Below are positions 1 to 7,400 of a stretch of 7,619 nt of DNA, piece after piece. The stretch lies in NCBI GenBank assembly GCA_033763435.1, contig JANRKN010000147.1, positions 1 to 7,619 on the forward strand. Direction: 5' to 3'. Each line of letters opens with the position of its first letter. Position 1 is the first letter of the stretch. Under the pieces are notes generated by a model. It had not been told where the DNA came from, made no database searches, and was given only the letters and a program-made list of their open reading frames with translations. This stretch comes from JANRKN01 sp033763435. Lineage in GTDB: Bacteria > Planctomycetota > Phycisphaerae > Phycisphaerales > UBA1924. Made by a program: the position numbers and the translations under genes.

Positions 1-1195
1 TGCGGTCGCTGATCGACTTGGTCTGGCGATACGGCTTCGTCGCTTCGAGCAGGCCGCGGGCTTCGAACTCCTTGACGACGGCCTTGCGCGCGTCCTCCAT
101 CTTGAGGCCCAGGAACATCTTCGCCTCGCCCACGTCGTCCAGCCCGTGCTTCTCGCTCACGCGCCCGTCGGGCGACATCATGTTGACCGCGGGCAGGTTG
201 TGCCGACGGCCAATCTCCCAGTCGTTCGCGTCGTGCGCGGGCGTCACCTTCAGGAAGCCCGTCGCGAACTCGGCCTTCGGGTCGTTGGCTTCCTCTTCAG
301 TGCGCGCCATCGCCTTGGGCACGACGACGTAGCTGTCGGCGATGATCGGGATCTCGCGCCCAATGATCGGCAGCCTCACGCGCTTGCCCACGAGCGCCGC
401 GGCGCGCGGGTCGGCCGGGTTCAGCGCCACGGCCGTATCGCCGAGGTACGTCTCGGGGCGCGTCGTCGCGACGGTCACGTGGTCGATGACCGTGCCGTCG
501 GGTAGCCGCGCGGGCTCGGTCAGCGGATAGCGCAGATACCAGAAGCTCGTCTCGAACTCCTTGTCAAGGCACTCATCGTCGGCAACCGCGGTCTGCAGCG
601 CCGGGTCCCAGTTCACGAGGCGTTTACCCCGGTAAATCAGTCCGTCGCGGAAGAGCCTGAAGAACGCCTCGCGCACCGCGCGGGCGCAGACTTCGTCCAT
701 CGTGAAGCGCTGGCGATCCCAGTCGCACGAGCAGCCCATCTTCTTGAGCTGGTTGGTGATGATCGCCTCGTACTCGTCCTTGAAGGCCTGAATCTTGGCG
801 ATGAAAGCCTCGCGCGTGAAGTCGGTCCGGCGCTTCTTTTCTTCTTTCGACACGCGCTTCTCGACCACCGCCTGGGTCGCGATGCCGGCGTGGTCCGTCC
901 CGGGCATCCAGAGCGCCTCGAAGCCGCGCATCCGGTGCCAGCGGGTGAGAATGTCCTGGATCGTGTTGTTGAGCGCGTGCCCAAGGTGCAGCTGCGCCGT
1001 CACGTTCGGCGGCGGGATGACGATGCAGTACGGCTGCGCCTGGCCGGTCAGGACCCGGGCGGGGTCGGCGCGGAATGCGCCCGCGGCGATCCAGCGGTCC
1101 CAGACCCGCCCCTCGTGCTCGGCGGGCTTGTACGCTTTAGGCATCTCGGGCAACTGGCCGGGCGAAAGATGGCTGCTGGGCGAAATCTCGGTCAT
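1..1195 (-). CDS. valS: Valyl-tRNA synthetase, N-terminal part (cut by left window edge)
   Basis: Class I aminoacyl-tRNA synthetase that charges tRNA-Val with valine in the cytoplasm; 398 residues are visible and the C-terminal part (KMSKS loop, anticodon-binding domain, coiled-coil arm) lies beyond position 1. The ATP-binding HIGH motif is seen as HLGH at residues 70-73 inside the ValRS signature PPPNVTAQLHLGHALNNT, followed by GTDHAGIATQ (99-108). The CP1 editing domain, which hydrolyses Thr-tRNA-Val, shows TTRPETYLGDTAVALNP (244-260) and KVTPAHDANDWEIGRRHNLP (316-335). These motifs separate it from IleRS and LeuRS. The ATG at 1195 is the first in frame; upstream codons back to the divergent gene contain no ATG, GTG or TTG. 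No Shine-Dalgarno precedes it. A second ATG at 1144 (MPKAYKP) would match the usual ValRS N-terminus and is a possible alternative start. The editing domain carries extra residues at about 291-307. It is transcribed divergently from the TPR gene. Confidence 0.97.
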   Translation of the reverse strand, partial: MTEISPSSHLSPGQLPEMPKAYKPAEHEGRVWDRWIAAGAFRADPARVLTGQAQPYCIVIPPPNVTAQLHLGHALNNTIQDILTRWHRMRGFEALWMPGTDHAGIATQAVVEKRVSKEEKKRRTDFTREAFIAKIQAFKDEYEAIITNQLKKMGCSCDWDRQRFTMDEVCARAVREAFFRLFRDGLIYRGKRLVNWDPALQTAVADDECLDKEFETSFWYLRYPLTEPARLPDGTVIDHVTVATTRPETYLGDTAVALNPADPRAAALVGKRVRLPIIGREIPIIADSYVVVPKAMARTEEEANDPKAEFATGFLKVTPAHDANDWEIGRRHNLPAVNMMSPDGRVSEKHGLDDVGEAKMFLGLKMEDARKAVVKEFEARGLLEATKPYRQTKSISDR

Positions 1196-1258
1196 GATGC
1201 CCAGATCGTAGCGATCCTCAACCTTTTCCCGCCGCGAACGCCGATCCTTTCTTCTCCC
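1196..1258. promoter_or_regulatory. Divergent intergenic gap between valS and the TPR gene
   Basis: This 63-bp stretch lies between two divergent start codons, so promoters for both genes should lie here or inside the opposite gene. It contains a pyrimidine run on the plus strand (about 1231-1258) but no clear -35/-10 pair and no good Shine-Dalgarno for either gene. There is no room for a T-box leader for valS inside the gap. The call rests on position only. Confidence 0.3.
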
Positions 1259-2269
1259 ATGAGCGCTTCACCCATGACGACGCCTCCCGAATCTCCTTCC
1301 CCCGCCAGCAACCCTCGCACGCGCCGGGCGCCCGGGCCGGTGATCGTGTCGGTCGTCGGGCTGCTGGCGGTCGCGGGTGTCGCGGCGATCCTCGTGCCCG
1401 GGCTGAGCTCGCACTTGCAGCGCCAGAAGCTCGTCGAGGGCGCGCAGCAGCCGGCCGACCCCTCCTCGCTCGCGTCGGTGATCGCGGCCGCGGAGACCGC
1501 CGCACGTCAGGACCAGCCCCAGCAGGCCGAGGCGATCCTGCGTCAGGCGGTGCGCGACTATCCCTCACGGCCCGACGCGTTCATCGCGCTTGCCGATCTG
1601 CTCGTGACGCGCAATCAGCCCGAGGCGGCGCTGCCGTTCTACCGCGAGGCGGTGCGCCTTGCTCCCAAGGACGCGGCGCTTCGGTTCTCGCTGGCGACGC
1701 TGCTCAACGTGGTGGGCGATCGCGCCGAAGCGGTGGGGGAGTTTTCCAGAGCCGTTGAGCTTGCGCCGGGCAACCCCTCGTACCTGCTGTACCTGGGCCA
1801 TGCGCAGCTCGGCGCGGGCGATCTGGCGGGCGCGCGGCTGAACCTGACCAAGGCCGTTGCGCTCGCACCCGACAAGGACACGGGCTTTGCCGCTCTTGCG
1901 GAGATCGCGCTGCGCGAGAACGCGCTGCCGATCGCGCTGCAGCATGCCCGCAAGGCGCGCGAGCTTTCGCCAGGGAACGTCGCGTACCGAGTGATCGAGG
2001 CGCGTGCGCTCAAGCGCTCGAACCGGCCCGATGAGGCGCTCGCGCTGCTCGAAGCGGCCGAGGGACCTCGCGCGCGCGACCTGCCCGTGCTCTCGCTCCG
2101 CGCCGAGTGTCTGGCGATGATGAACCGCGCCTCCGATGCCGCGGCGCTTCTGCGCCAGGCCTCCGACGAAGCGCCCGCCGACAAGGCCCTCGCGCGCGAA
2201 GCGCTCGAATACGCCAAGCGCGCGGGCCTCACCGACGTAGCCGCGCTGCAGGACCGCGCCGCCGAGTGA
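1259..2269 (+). CDS. Membrane-anchored tetratricopeptide (TPR) repeat protein
   Basis: 336-residue protein with a Pro/Ser/Thr/Arg-rich N-terminal tail (1-26), one transmembrane helix (about 27-47, rich in V, G, A, L), a short linker, then TPR repeats to about residue 306 and a short helical end. The repeat-ending prolines fall at residues 102, 136, 170, 204, 238 and 306, exact multiples of 34; the repeat ending near 272 lacks the proline. Consensus TPR positions are visible, for example RLAPKDAALRF and ELAPGNPSYLLYLGHAQLGAGD. The basic tail before the helix suggests the N-terminus is cytoplasmic and the TPR solenoid lies outside the membrane (periplasm), by the positive-inside rule. TPR solenoids bind other proteins; the partner cannot be read from the sequence. 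The ATG at 1259 is chosen because it follows the divergent valS start; the open frame extends upstream only antisense to valS. An ATG at 1274 is an alternative. No Shine-Dalgarno is evident. Confidence 0.9.
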   Translation: MSASPMTTPPESPSPASNPRTRRAPGPVIVSVVGLLAVAGVAAILVPGLSSHLQRQKLVEGAQQPADPSSLASVIAAAETAARQDQPQQAEAILRQAVRDYPSRPDAFIALADLLVTRNQPEAALPFYREAVRLAPKDAALRFSLATLLNVVGDRAEAVGEFSRAVELAPGNPSYLLYLGHAQLGAGDLAGARLNLTKAVALAPDKDTGFAALAEIALRENALPIALQHARKARELSPGNVAYRVIEARALKRSNRPDEALALLEAAEGPRARDLPVLSLRAECLAMMNRASDAAALLRQASDEAPADKALAREALEYAKRAGLTDVAALQDRAAE

Positions 2270-2275
2270 GATCGG

Positions 2276-3019
2276 TCACGCGAGCCAGCGCCCGCCGTCC
2301 ACACGCACAATCTCGCCCGTGACGTACGGCGCATCCAGCGCGAGCCACCGCACCGCGCCCGCCGCGTCCTCGGGCGTCCCCGCGCGACCCATCGGCACCC
2401 GCTGCAAGTACCGCTGCTGCATCGCGCGGTCGGCCTCGTACCCGCTCTCGGGCCAGGCCACGACGCCCGGCGCGACGCCGTTGACCCGCACCGCAGGCGC
2501 AAGCTCGCGCGCGAGGCTCCGCACCATCTCCACGAGCGCCGCCTTGCTCATCGCGTACGCGCTCATCCCCACCCGAGGCCGGCCCAGCGCGTGCATGTCC
2601 ACCATCGCGACAATGCTGCCCCTCCCCCGCTCGGCAAGCCGCGGCGCGAGTGCCCGCGACAGCACCAGAGGCGCCAGCGCGTTCACATGCATGAAGTCCT
2701 CCGCGCTCCGCGGGCTCAGGCTCGCCAGAGGCGTGGGAAAATAGATCGACGCATTGTGCACCAGCACGTCCACCCGCGGCAGCTCCTTCGCCAAGCGCTC
2801 AGAAAACCGCTCCACGCGCTCAAGATCATTCAGGTCCAGCGCCTCGGCGCGGGCACGCACGCCGACTCTCTCAATCTCCGCGCTCGCGCTCCGTGCCTCG
2901 CTCTCGCTGGCGTTGTAGGTGATGAGCACATCGCAGCCCGCGCGGGCGAGCTCGAGGGCGATCGCGCGTCCGACGCGCCGGGCGCCGCCGGTGACCAAGG
3001 CAAGTCGACGTTCGCTCAT
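2276..3019 (-). CDS. Short-chain dehydrogenase/reductase, pteridine reductase (PTR1/FolM) type
   Basis: 247-residue classical SDR, predicted to reduce pterins or a related substrate with NADPH in the cytoplasm. The Rossmann nucleotide-binding motif is TGGARRVGRAIA (10-21); the Arg pair at 14-15 is typical of pteridine reductases (TGxxKR/RR) and of NADPH use. The HNASIYFPTPL stretch (88-98) closely matches PTR1 NNASSFYPTPL, with Tyr93 where PTR1 has the pterin-stacking Phe. The catalytic Tyr155 and Lys159 lie in YAMSK. The usual catalytic Ser is replaced by Asp141 in MVDMHA, as in PTR1 and FolM. The C-terminus ends with the family signature YVTGEIVRVDGGRWLA. The spacing Asp141-Tyr155 is 14 residues, one more than the 13 I recall for Leishmania PTR1 and E. 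coli FolM. The ATG at 3019 overlaps the stop of the preceding small membrane protein (ATGA) and follows GGAGAG at 3027-3022, so an upstream in-frame start at 3082 is unlikely. Substrate is uncertain: a quinonoid dihydropterin, dihydromonapterin or a non-pterin substrate are all possible. Confidence 0.88.
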   Translation of the reverse strand: MSERRLALVTGGARRVGRAIALELARAGCDVLITYNASESEARSASAEIERVGVRARAEALDLNDLERVERFSERLAKELPRVDVLVHNASIYFPTPLASLSPRSAEDFMHVNALAPLVLSRALAPRLAERGRGSIVAMVDMHALGRPRVGMSAYAMSKAALVEMVRSLARELAPAVRVNGVAPGVVAWPESGYEADRAMQQRYLQRVPMGRAGTPEDAAGAVRWLALDAPYVTGEIVRVDGGRWLA

Positions 3020-3285
3020 CGCTCTCCGTGCTCCAGTTCTCGCGCGTCGGGCGTGTGTGCGCGTCGTGCGGCCTCGGCCCACGCGTCCACGCCCGATCGC
3101 CTGCGTGCGGTCTCGGCGCGCCTGCGGTTGCGCTCAGCGCGTCGGCGAAGCCACATCGCGAGCCACGTGCCCAGGCCCACGGCCGTGCCGAGCCCGATCG
3201 CCATGAGCAGCACCGCCGCACGCCCCGCCCGCACGCCCGCGTCCGTCGATTCTGCAAGCATCAGGATGGCCAGCAGCGACTGCAT
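3016..3285 (-). CDS. Small single-pass membrane protein, hypothetical
   Basis: 89-residue protein I do not recognise. It begins with a short hydrophobic stretch (1-11), then a polar segment (ESTDAG), one clear transmembrane helix at about 22-46 with a glycine-spaced face (AIGLGTAVGLGT), and a strongly basic tail right after it (RRRAERNRRRAETARRR, 47-63), ending in a polar Ala/Glu/Arg helix. By the positive-inside rule the C-terminal tail is cytoplasmic. The glycine spacing could allow helix-helix packing, which is inference. It is a real gene rather than a shadow: it has a Shine-Dalgarno-like AGGA 7 nt before the ATG, it fills the space between two clear genes, and its TGA overlaps the ATG of the SDR (ATGA), a translational-coupling arrangement. 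It starts 29 bp after the exonuclease-like gene ends, so the three may be co-transcribed. No function can be assigned. Confidence 0.75.
   Translation of the reverse strand: MQSLLAILMLAESTDAGVRAGRAAVLLMAIGLGTAVGLGTWLAMWLRRRAERNRRRAETARRRSGVDAWAEAARRAHTPDARELEHGER
3022..3027 (-). promoter_or_regulatory. Shine-Dalgarno-like GGAGAG for the SDR
   Basis: The minus strand reads GGAGAG, then CG, then the ATG at 3019; the GGAG core sits 4 nt before the start, slightly close. A further TGGAG lies a few bases upstream. With the ATGA overlap it supports the start at 3019, suggesting reinitiation by ribosomes finishing the upstream gene. Confidence 0.45.
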
Positions 3286-3292
3286 CGCCCGA

Positions 3293-3296
3293 TCCT
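3293..3296 (-). promoter_or_regulatory. Shine-Dalgarno-like AGGA for the small membrane protein
   Basis: On the minus strand AGGA (3296 to 3293) lies 7 nt before the ATG at 3285, a good spacing. It supports this start and the reality of the 89-residue gene, since several other genes here have no visible ribosome binding site. Confidence 0.5.
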
Positions 3297-3314
3297 ACCA
3301 CGCCCGCGCGGCGC

Positions 3315-4295
3315 TCAGCCCTGGCCGGGCGATTCCGGGCGGGGATGATCCGAGTTGGGCCATTCCGGGTCGGGCGGTCTGCGCTTGTTCCGCCGGGGCT
3401 TGGAAGCGCCGGGCGGGCGTGAAGAGTGGGGCGGGCCCTTGGGACGGAGCCGATCCCGCGGGCCCGACCACCGCTCAACCTCCAGATCCGCCGCGGCCTT
3501 GTACGTGCCGATCGGCAGCATGTACGGCAGCAGCCACTGCGTCCGCGGCAGCCAGCGCGCCGCACGCGCCTCAATCTCGTGCAGCCAGTGCGCCGCTTCC
3601 CTCGCGGTGGTTCCGAAACTCCCCAGGCGCTCGCGCAGCTCGACGCCGATGGGCCTCGCGCGGCTCATCTCGATGCGGACGCGTCCCTTGGGCGAGTCGT
3701 AGGTCGGGATCCAGAGCGCGCCGTCGCGCTCAAGGAGACGATCGAGCGCCTCGGTCAGGATGCACTGCCGCGCAGCATGCACCGAGACCAGATCGTCGCG
3801 TCCGTGCGACCACATGTCGGGCACCTCGCGCGACTCGACAGGCCAATCGCCCGAGACCGCGCCCAGCGGCGGATGGATCTGGTTCGCGTCCGCGAGCGCC
3901 TTGAGCGAGTGCATCCGCCCCGTCGCATTCCACACCGAGAACATCAGGTCGTACGACTCCCTCGCGGCAAGCGACGCCAGATCCAAGTCTCGCGCGATGC
4001 GCCCAAGGATCGCAAAGTCAAACGCGGTGCCGTTGAACGTGACGACGCGCGTGCCGCTGCACTGCGCGGTGCGGATCTCGCGGAGCAGCGCGTGCGCGTC
4101 GCCGGGGCTGAGCCTTCGCGAGACGGCGCCGTTGGTCATGCGGCTGACCCACACGCGCGTGCCGCGGGCCATGCAGCGCGTGACGACCAGGCCCGGCGTC
4201 GCGAGGCCCCGGTCGCGCTCGCCCGCGCGGTCCCACGCGTAGCCGGTCTGCACGTCGAAGCTCATCACCGGGCCAAAGGGCAGGTTCAGGTGCAT
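3315..4295 (-). CDS. DEDD-type 3'-5' exonuclease / RNase H-fold protein with altered motif I
   Basis: 326-residue protein with an N-terminal ribonuclease H-like 3'-5' exonuclease fold (about 9-180) and a C-terminal extension of unknown fold. Motif I is MSFDVQTGYAW (11-21): Asp14 is present but the usual Glu two residues later (FDxET) is Gln16, codon CAG. Motif II is VVTFNGTAFDFAIL (84-97) with Asp93, matching the NGxxFDxxIL pattern of this fold. SLKALAD (130-136) matches the helix often seen as SLxxLA. Motif III is probably HGRDDLVSVHAARQ (164-177), with Asp168 four residues after His164. The tail from residue 286 is rich in Pro, Arg and Lys, ends acidic/proline-rich, and is probably disordered; its basic part could contact nucleic acid. 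The ATG at 4295 is chosen; ATG 4265 would start right at motif I, and TTG 4346 is less likely. No Shine-Dalgarno is seen. It is the next gene after dnaE2 on the same strand, 129 bp away. The fold call is fairly firm; nuclease activity is uncertain. Confidence 0.72.
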   Translation of the reverse strand: MHLNLPFGPVMSFDVQTGYAWDRAGERDRGLATPGLVVTRCMARGTRVWVSRMTNGAVSRRLSPGDAHALLREIRTAQCSGTRVVTFNGTAFDFAILGRIARDLDLASLAARESYDLMFSVWNATGRMHSLKALADANQIHPPLGAVSGDWPVESREVPDMWSHGRDDLVSVHAARQCILTEALDRLLERDGALWIPTYDSPKGRVRIEMSRARPIGVELRERLGSFGTTAREAAHWLHEIEARAARWLPRTQWLLPYMLPIGTYKAAADLEVERWSGPRDRLRPKGPPHSSRPPGASKPRRNKRRPPDPEWPNSDHPRPESPGQG

Positions 4296-4424
4296 GACTG
4301 AACATATCCGCCGGTGGCTGGTTTTCGAGGCCTTCCGCACGCGCAAACACCGAGCGGAACCCGATCGGCAGCCCGCGACTGACAGGCCGGTGTCAGTGAC
4401 AGAACTTTGTTCACCCCGTCGCGC
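4296..4424 (-). promoter_or_regulatory. Intergenic region between dnaE2 and the exonuclease-like gene, with palindromes
   Basis: This is the longest non-coding stretch in the window (129 bp). It could hold a separate promoter for the exonuclease-like gene, or simply be the spacer of a dnaE2-led operon. The half nearest dnaE2 carries a cluster of short inverted repeats, listed separately; the half nearest the downstream start is ordinary GC-rich sequence with no clear -10/-35 and no Shine-Dalgarno. Confidence 0.4.
4378..4412. repeat. Cluster of three short inverted repeats
   Basis: Directly visible: ACTGACA-N6-TGTCAGT (4378-4397, perfect 7-bp arms), TGTCA-G-TGACA (4391-4401, perfect 5-bp arms sharing the TGTCA half-site) and GAAC-TTT-GTTC (4402-4412, perfect 4-bp arms). 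The first two amount to three TGACA/TGTCA half-sites at 4380, 4391 and 4397. They lie 13 bp or more beyond the dnaE2 stop and 83-117 bp before the next start. They could be operator sites for a dimeric regulator, or a weak hairpin in the transcript. No T-run follows on the minus strand, so a classical intrinsic terminator is unlikely. Confidence 0.45.
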
Positions 4425-7400
4425 TCATCGGAAGTTCCGCACGCGCCTGGTCAGCGCCGAGCCATGCTCAGCCGACGGGTCCAGCGTCATCCGCCTCAGC
4501 CGCGACACGATGAGATGCATGACGCCGCTCTGTCGCTGCACGCGTCCGCTGGCGAGGACGAACGACGCCTTGGCGTGCCTTCGATCGCGGAGATAGATGC
4601 GCTTCCACACGACGAGGTTGGCCGCGCCCGACTCGTCCTCGAGCGTCATGAACGTGACGCCCTCGGCCGTGCCGGGCCTCTGCCTGACGAGCACCAGCCC
4701 CGCGATCGTGACAAACGCGCCCTCGGGCGTGCGCCGCTCGTCGTTCATCTCCGCGCAGGTGATCGCGCCCAGCCTGCGCAGCCCCGCGCGCGCGAACGAC
4801 ACAGGATGCGCCTTCAGCGAGAGCCCCGTCGCTTCATAGTCGAGCCTCACCTCGCGCACGGGCTCGGCGTCGGGCAAGGGCGAGTCGTCGGCCAGTTCTT
4901 TGTCGGCCAGCTCTTCGCACGAGTCAAACAAGGGCAGCTCTTCATCGCGCAGCGCGCGCGCCTCCCACGTCGCCCGGCGCCGATCCAGCCCCATCGACCC
5001 GAACGCATCCGCCGCCGCGAGCCTTCGCACCGCGCGCGCGGAGGCCCCGCTCGCGCGCCAGAGATTCGCAACGCTCGCGAACGTTCCGCGCGAGCGCACC
5101 GCCCGCTCGATCCGCAGCCCGTCCTCTTCGCCCAGGCCCGAGACCATCCGCAGCCCCAGCCTCAGCGCGCCGCGCTCGATCGTGCAGTCCCATCGGCTGT
5201 GATGCACATCGACCGGCAGCACGCGCACGCCGTGGTTCGTCACGTCGCGGATCAGCTGCGCCGGGCCATAGAAGCCCATCGGCTGGCTGTTGAGCAGCGC
5301 GCAGGTGAACTCGGCCGGATGATGGCGCTTGAGCCAGCACGAGGCGTAGACCAGCAGCGCGAACGACGCGGCATGGCTCTCGGGAAAGCCGTACTCGCTG
5401 AAGCCCTTGATCTGCTCAAAGCACTGACGCGCAAAGCCCGCGTCGATCCCGCGCGAGATCATCCCGTCAATGATCTTCTGCCCGAAGCGATAAATCGCAT
5501 CGCCCTTGCGCTTCCACGCCGCCATCGCGCGCCGGAGCTGATCGGCCTCGCCCGGCGTAAACCCCGCGGCATGGATCGCCAGCAGCATGCATTGCTCCTG
5601 AAACAGTGGCACGCCCAGCGTCTTGCTCAGCACTCGCTCGACCGACGGGTGCGGATAGCTCACGCGCTCCTCGCCGTTGCGCCTCCGCAGATACGGATGC
5701 ACCATGTCGCCCTGGATCGGCCCCGGGCGCACGATCGCCACCTCGATCACGAGATCATAAAAACACGCGGGCCTCAGCCTGGGCAGCATCGACATCTGCG
5801 CACGGCTCTCGATCTGGAACACGCCCACTGTGTCCGCACGCTGAATCATCGCGTACGTCTCGCGGTCCTCGGCCGGCACATCCGCCAGGCCCACCTCGCG
5901 CCCAAGCTTCTCGCTCACCAGCTCGAGCGCACGCCGGATACACGAGAGCATCCCCAGCCCCAGCACATCCACCTTCAGCATCCCCATCGCGTCCACGTCG
6001 TCCTTGTCCCACTCGACGACGGTGCGGTCCGCCATCGCGGCATTCTCGACGGGCACCAGCTCGCTCAGCGCCGTGCGCGTCATGATGAAGCCGCCCACGT
6101 GCTGCGAGCGATGCCTCGGAAAGCCCAGAATCTCCGCGCTGAGCCTCACGAGCCACTTCACGGCCGGTTCGTCCGGGTTCAGGCCCATCGCGCGGGCACG
6201 CTCGGCGTCGATCCCCGCGTCGTCCCACCACTCCAGGTCCTTCGCCAGCTTGTCCACCGTGTCGAGCGAGAAGCCCAGCGCCTTGCCCACATCACGCACC
6301 GCGCTCCGGCGCCGGTACGAGATCACCTCCGCCGTCAGCGCCGCACGGTCGCGCCCGTACGTGCGGTACAGATACTGGATCACCTCCTCGCGCCGCTGGT
6401 GCTCGAAGTCGATGTCAATGTCCGGCGGCTCGTTGCGCTCGCGGCTCACAAACCGCTCGAACAGCACGTCGATCCGGTCCGGGTCCACCGCCGTGATGCC
6501 CAGACAGAAACACACCGCCGAGTTCGCCGCCGCGCCCCGCCCCTGACAAAGAATCGGCGGCGTGCGCGACCGCGCAAACCGCACCAGGTCGTGCACCGTC
6601 AGAAAATACTTCTCGTATCGCAAGTCCTCAATCAGCGCCAGCTCGTGCTCGATCTGCGCGCGCACCTTCGCGGGCACGCCCGCGGGATAGCGCTCGCGCG
6701 CGCCGCGCATCGTCAGGTCGCGCAGATGATCGATCGGCCTCACGCCCGCGGGCACGACCTCGTCGGGATACTCGTACCTCAGCTCGTCGAGCGAGAACCC
6801 GCGCGTGCGCTCGGCAATCTCCATCGTGCCCTCCAGCGCGCGGGGAAAGGCCGAGAACAGTCGGTGCATCTCTTCGGGCGCCTTGAGATGCCGCTCGGCA
6901 TGCGCGTGCAGCAGCCGCCCGGCGCTCGCGAGCGTCGTGCCCGCGCGGATGCACGCGAGCACATCCGCAAGCATCCGCCGCTCGGGCGTGTGGTGCAGCG
7001 CTTCGTTGATCGCGGCGGTGGGGAGGTCCAGCTCCCGCGCGAGCGTGTGCGCAAGATGGAGATGCTCGGCATCGCGCGCGCCGTACGCCGCACAGAGCCC
7101 GAGCCACACGCGCGACGGACCGCCCAGCAGATCTCTCACCTCGCGCAGCTCGGCGCGGACGTGCTCAGGACCGATCTCGCTGCGCAGCGACGTCAGGGGC
7201 CGCGCGAGCGACGCGATCGCGACCACATCCGTGCCCAGCCCGGGCAGGTCCGCGCGCGTCAACGAGCACGCGCCTTTGGGTGCCCGGCGCTTGCCCGCCG
7301 TGAGCGTCCGGCACAGCGCGCGATACCCCGCCATGCCCGTCGGATACACCAGCACGCTCAGCGCACGCAAGTCCTCAAGCACAAGCCGACACCCGACAAC

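Noticed and set aside
637..984. Minus-strand open frame inside valS
   Set aside because: It is an out-of-frame reading of valS; the correct frame gives continuous ValRS motifs.
890..1258. N-terminal extension of the TPR protein upstream to 890
   Set aside because: The added 123 codons are antisense to conserved ValRS sequence and have no meaningful composition; ATG 1259 gives a tail plus membrane anchor.
2266..2279. GTGA-N6-TCAC inverted repeat at the convergent gene ends as a terminator
   Set aside because: Only 4-bp arms, formed by the two facing TGA stop codons, and no T-run on either side; likely coincidental.
1639..2502. Minus-strand open frame (287 codons) opposite the TPR gene
   Set aside because: Ser/Arg/Ala-rich with no domain; the plus strand here encodes regular TPR repeats and its right part overlaps the SDR in another frame.
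3020..3082. Longer SDR start at 3082
   Set aside because: The extra 21 residues are Arg/Thr-rich, overlap the small membrane protein in another frame, and the Rossmann motif already sits properly at residue 10 from ATG 3019.
3319..3375. Near-duplicate GC-rich segments around GGGCGATTCCGGGCGGG and GGGCCATTCCGGGTCGGG
   Set aside because: They lie in the Pro-rich disordered tail of the exonuclease-like protein (PDPEWP and PRPESP) and are explained by low-complexity coding sequence.
2591..3904. Long open frame on the plus strand (437 codons) crossing three minus-strand genes
   Set aside because: Low-complexity Arg/Ala/Ser/Pro composition and it spans the junctions of three supported genes on the opposite strand.
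3426..4301. Long open frame on the plus strand (291 codons) opposite the exonuclease-like gene
   Set aside because: Arg/Ala/His-rich translation with no recognisable motif, wholly antisense to a gene with clear motifs; such open antisense frames are normal at this GC content.
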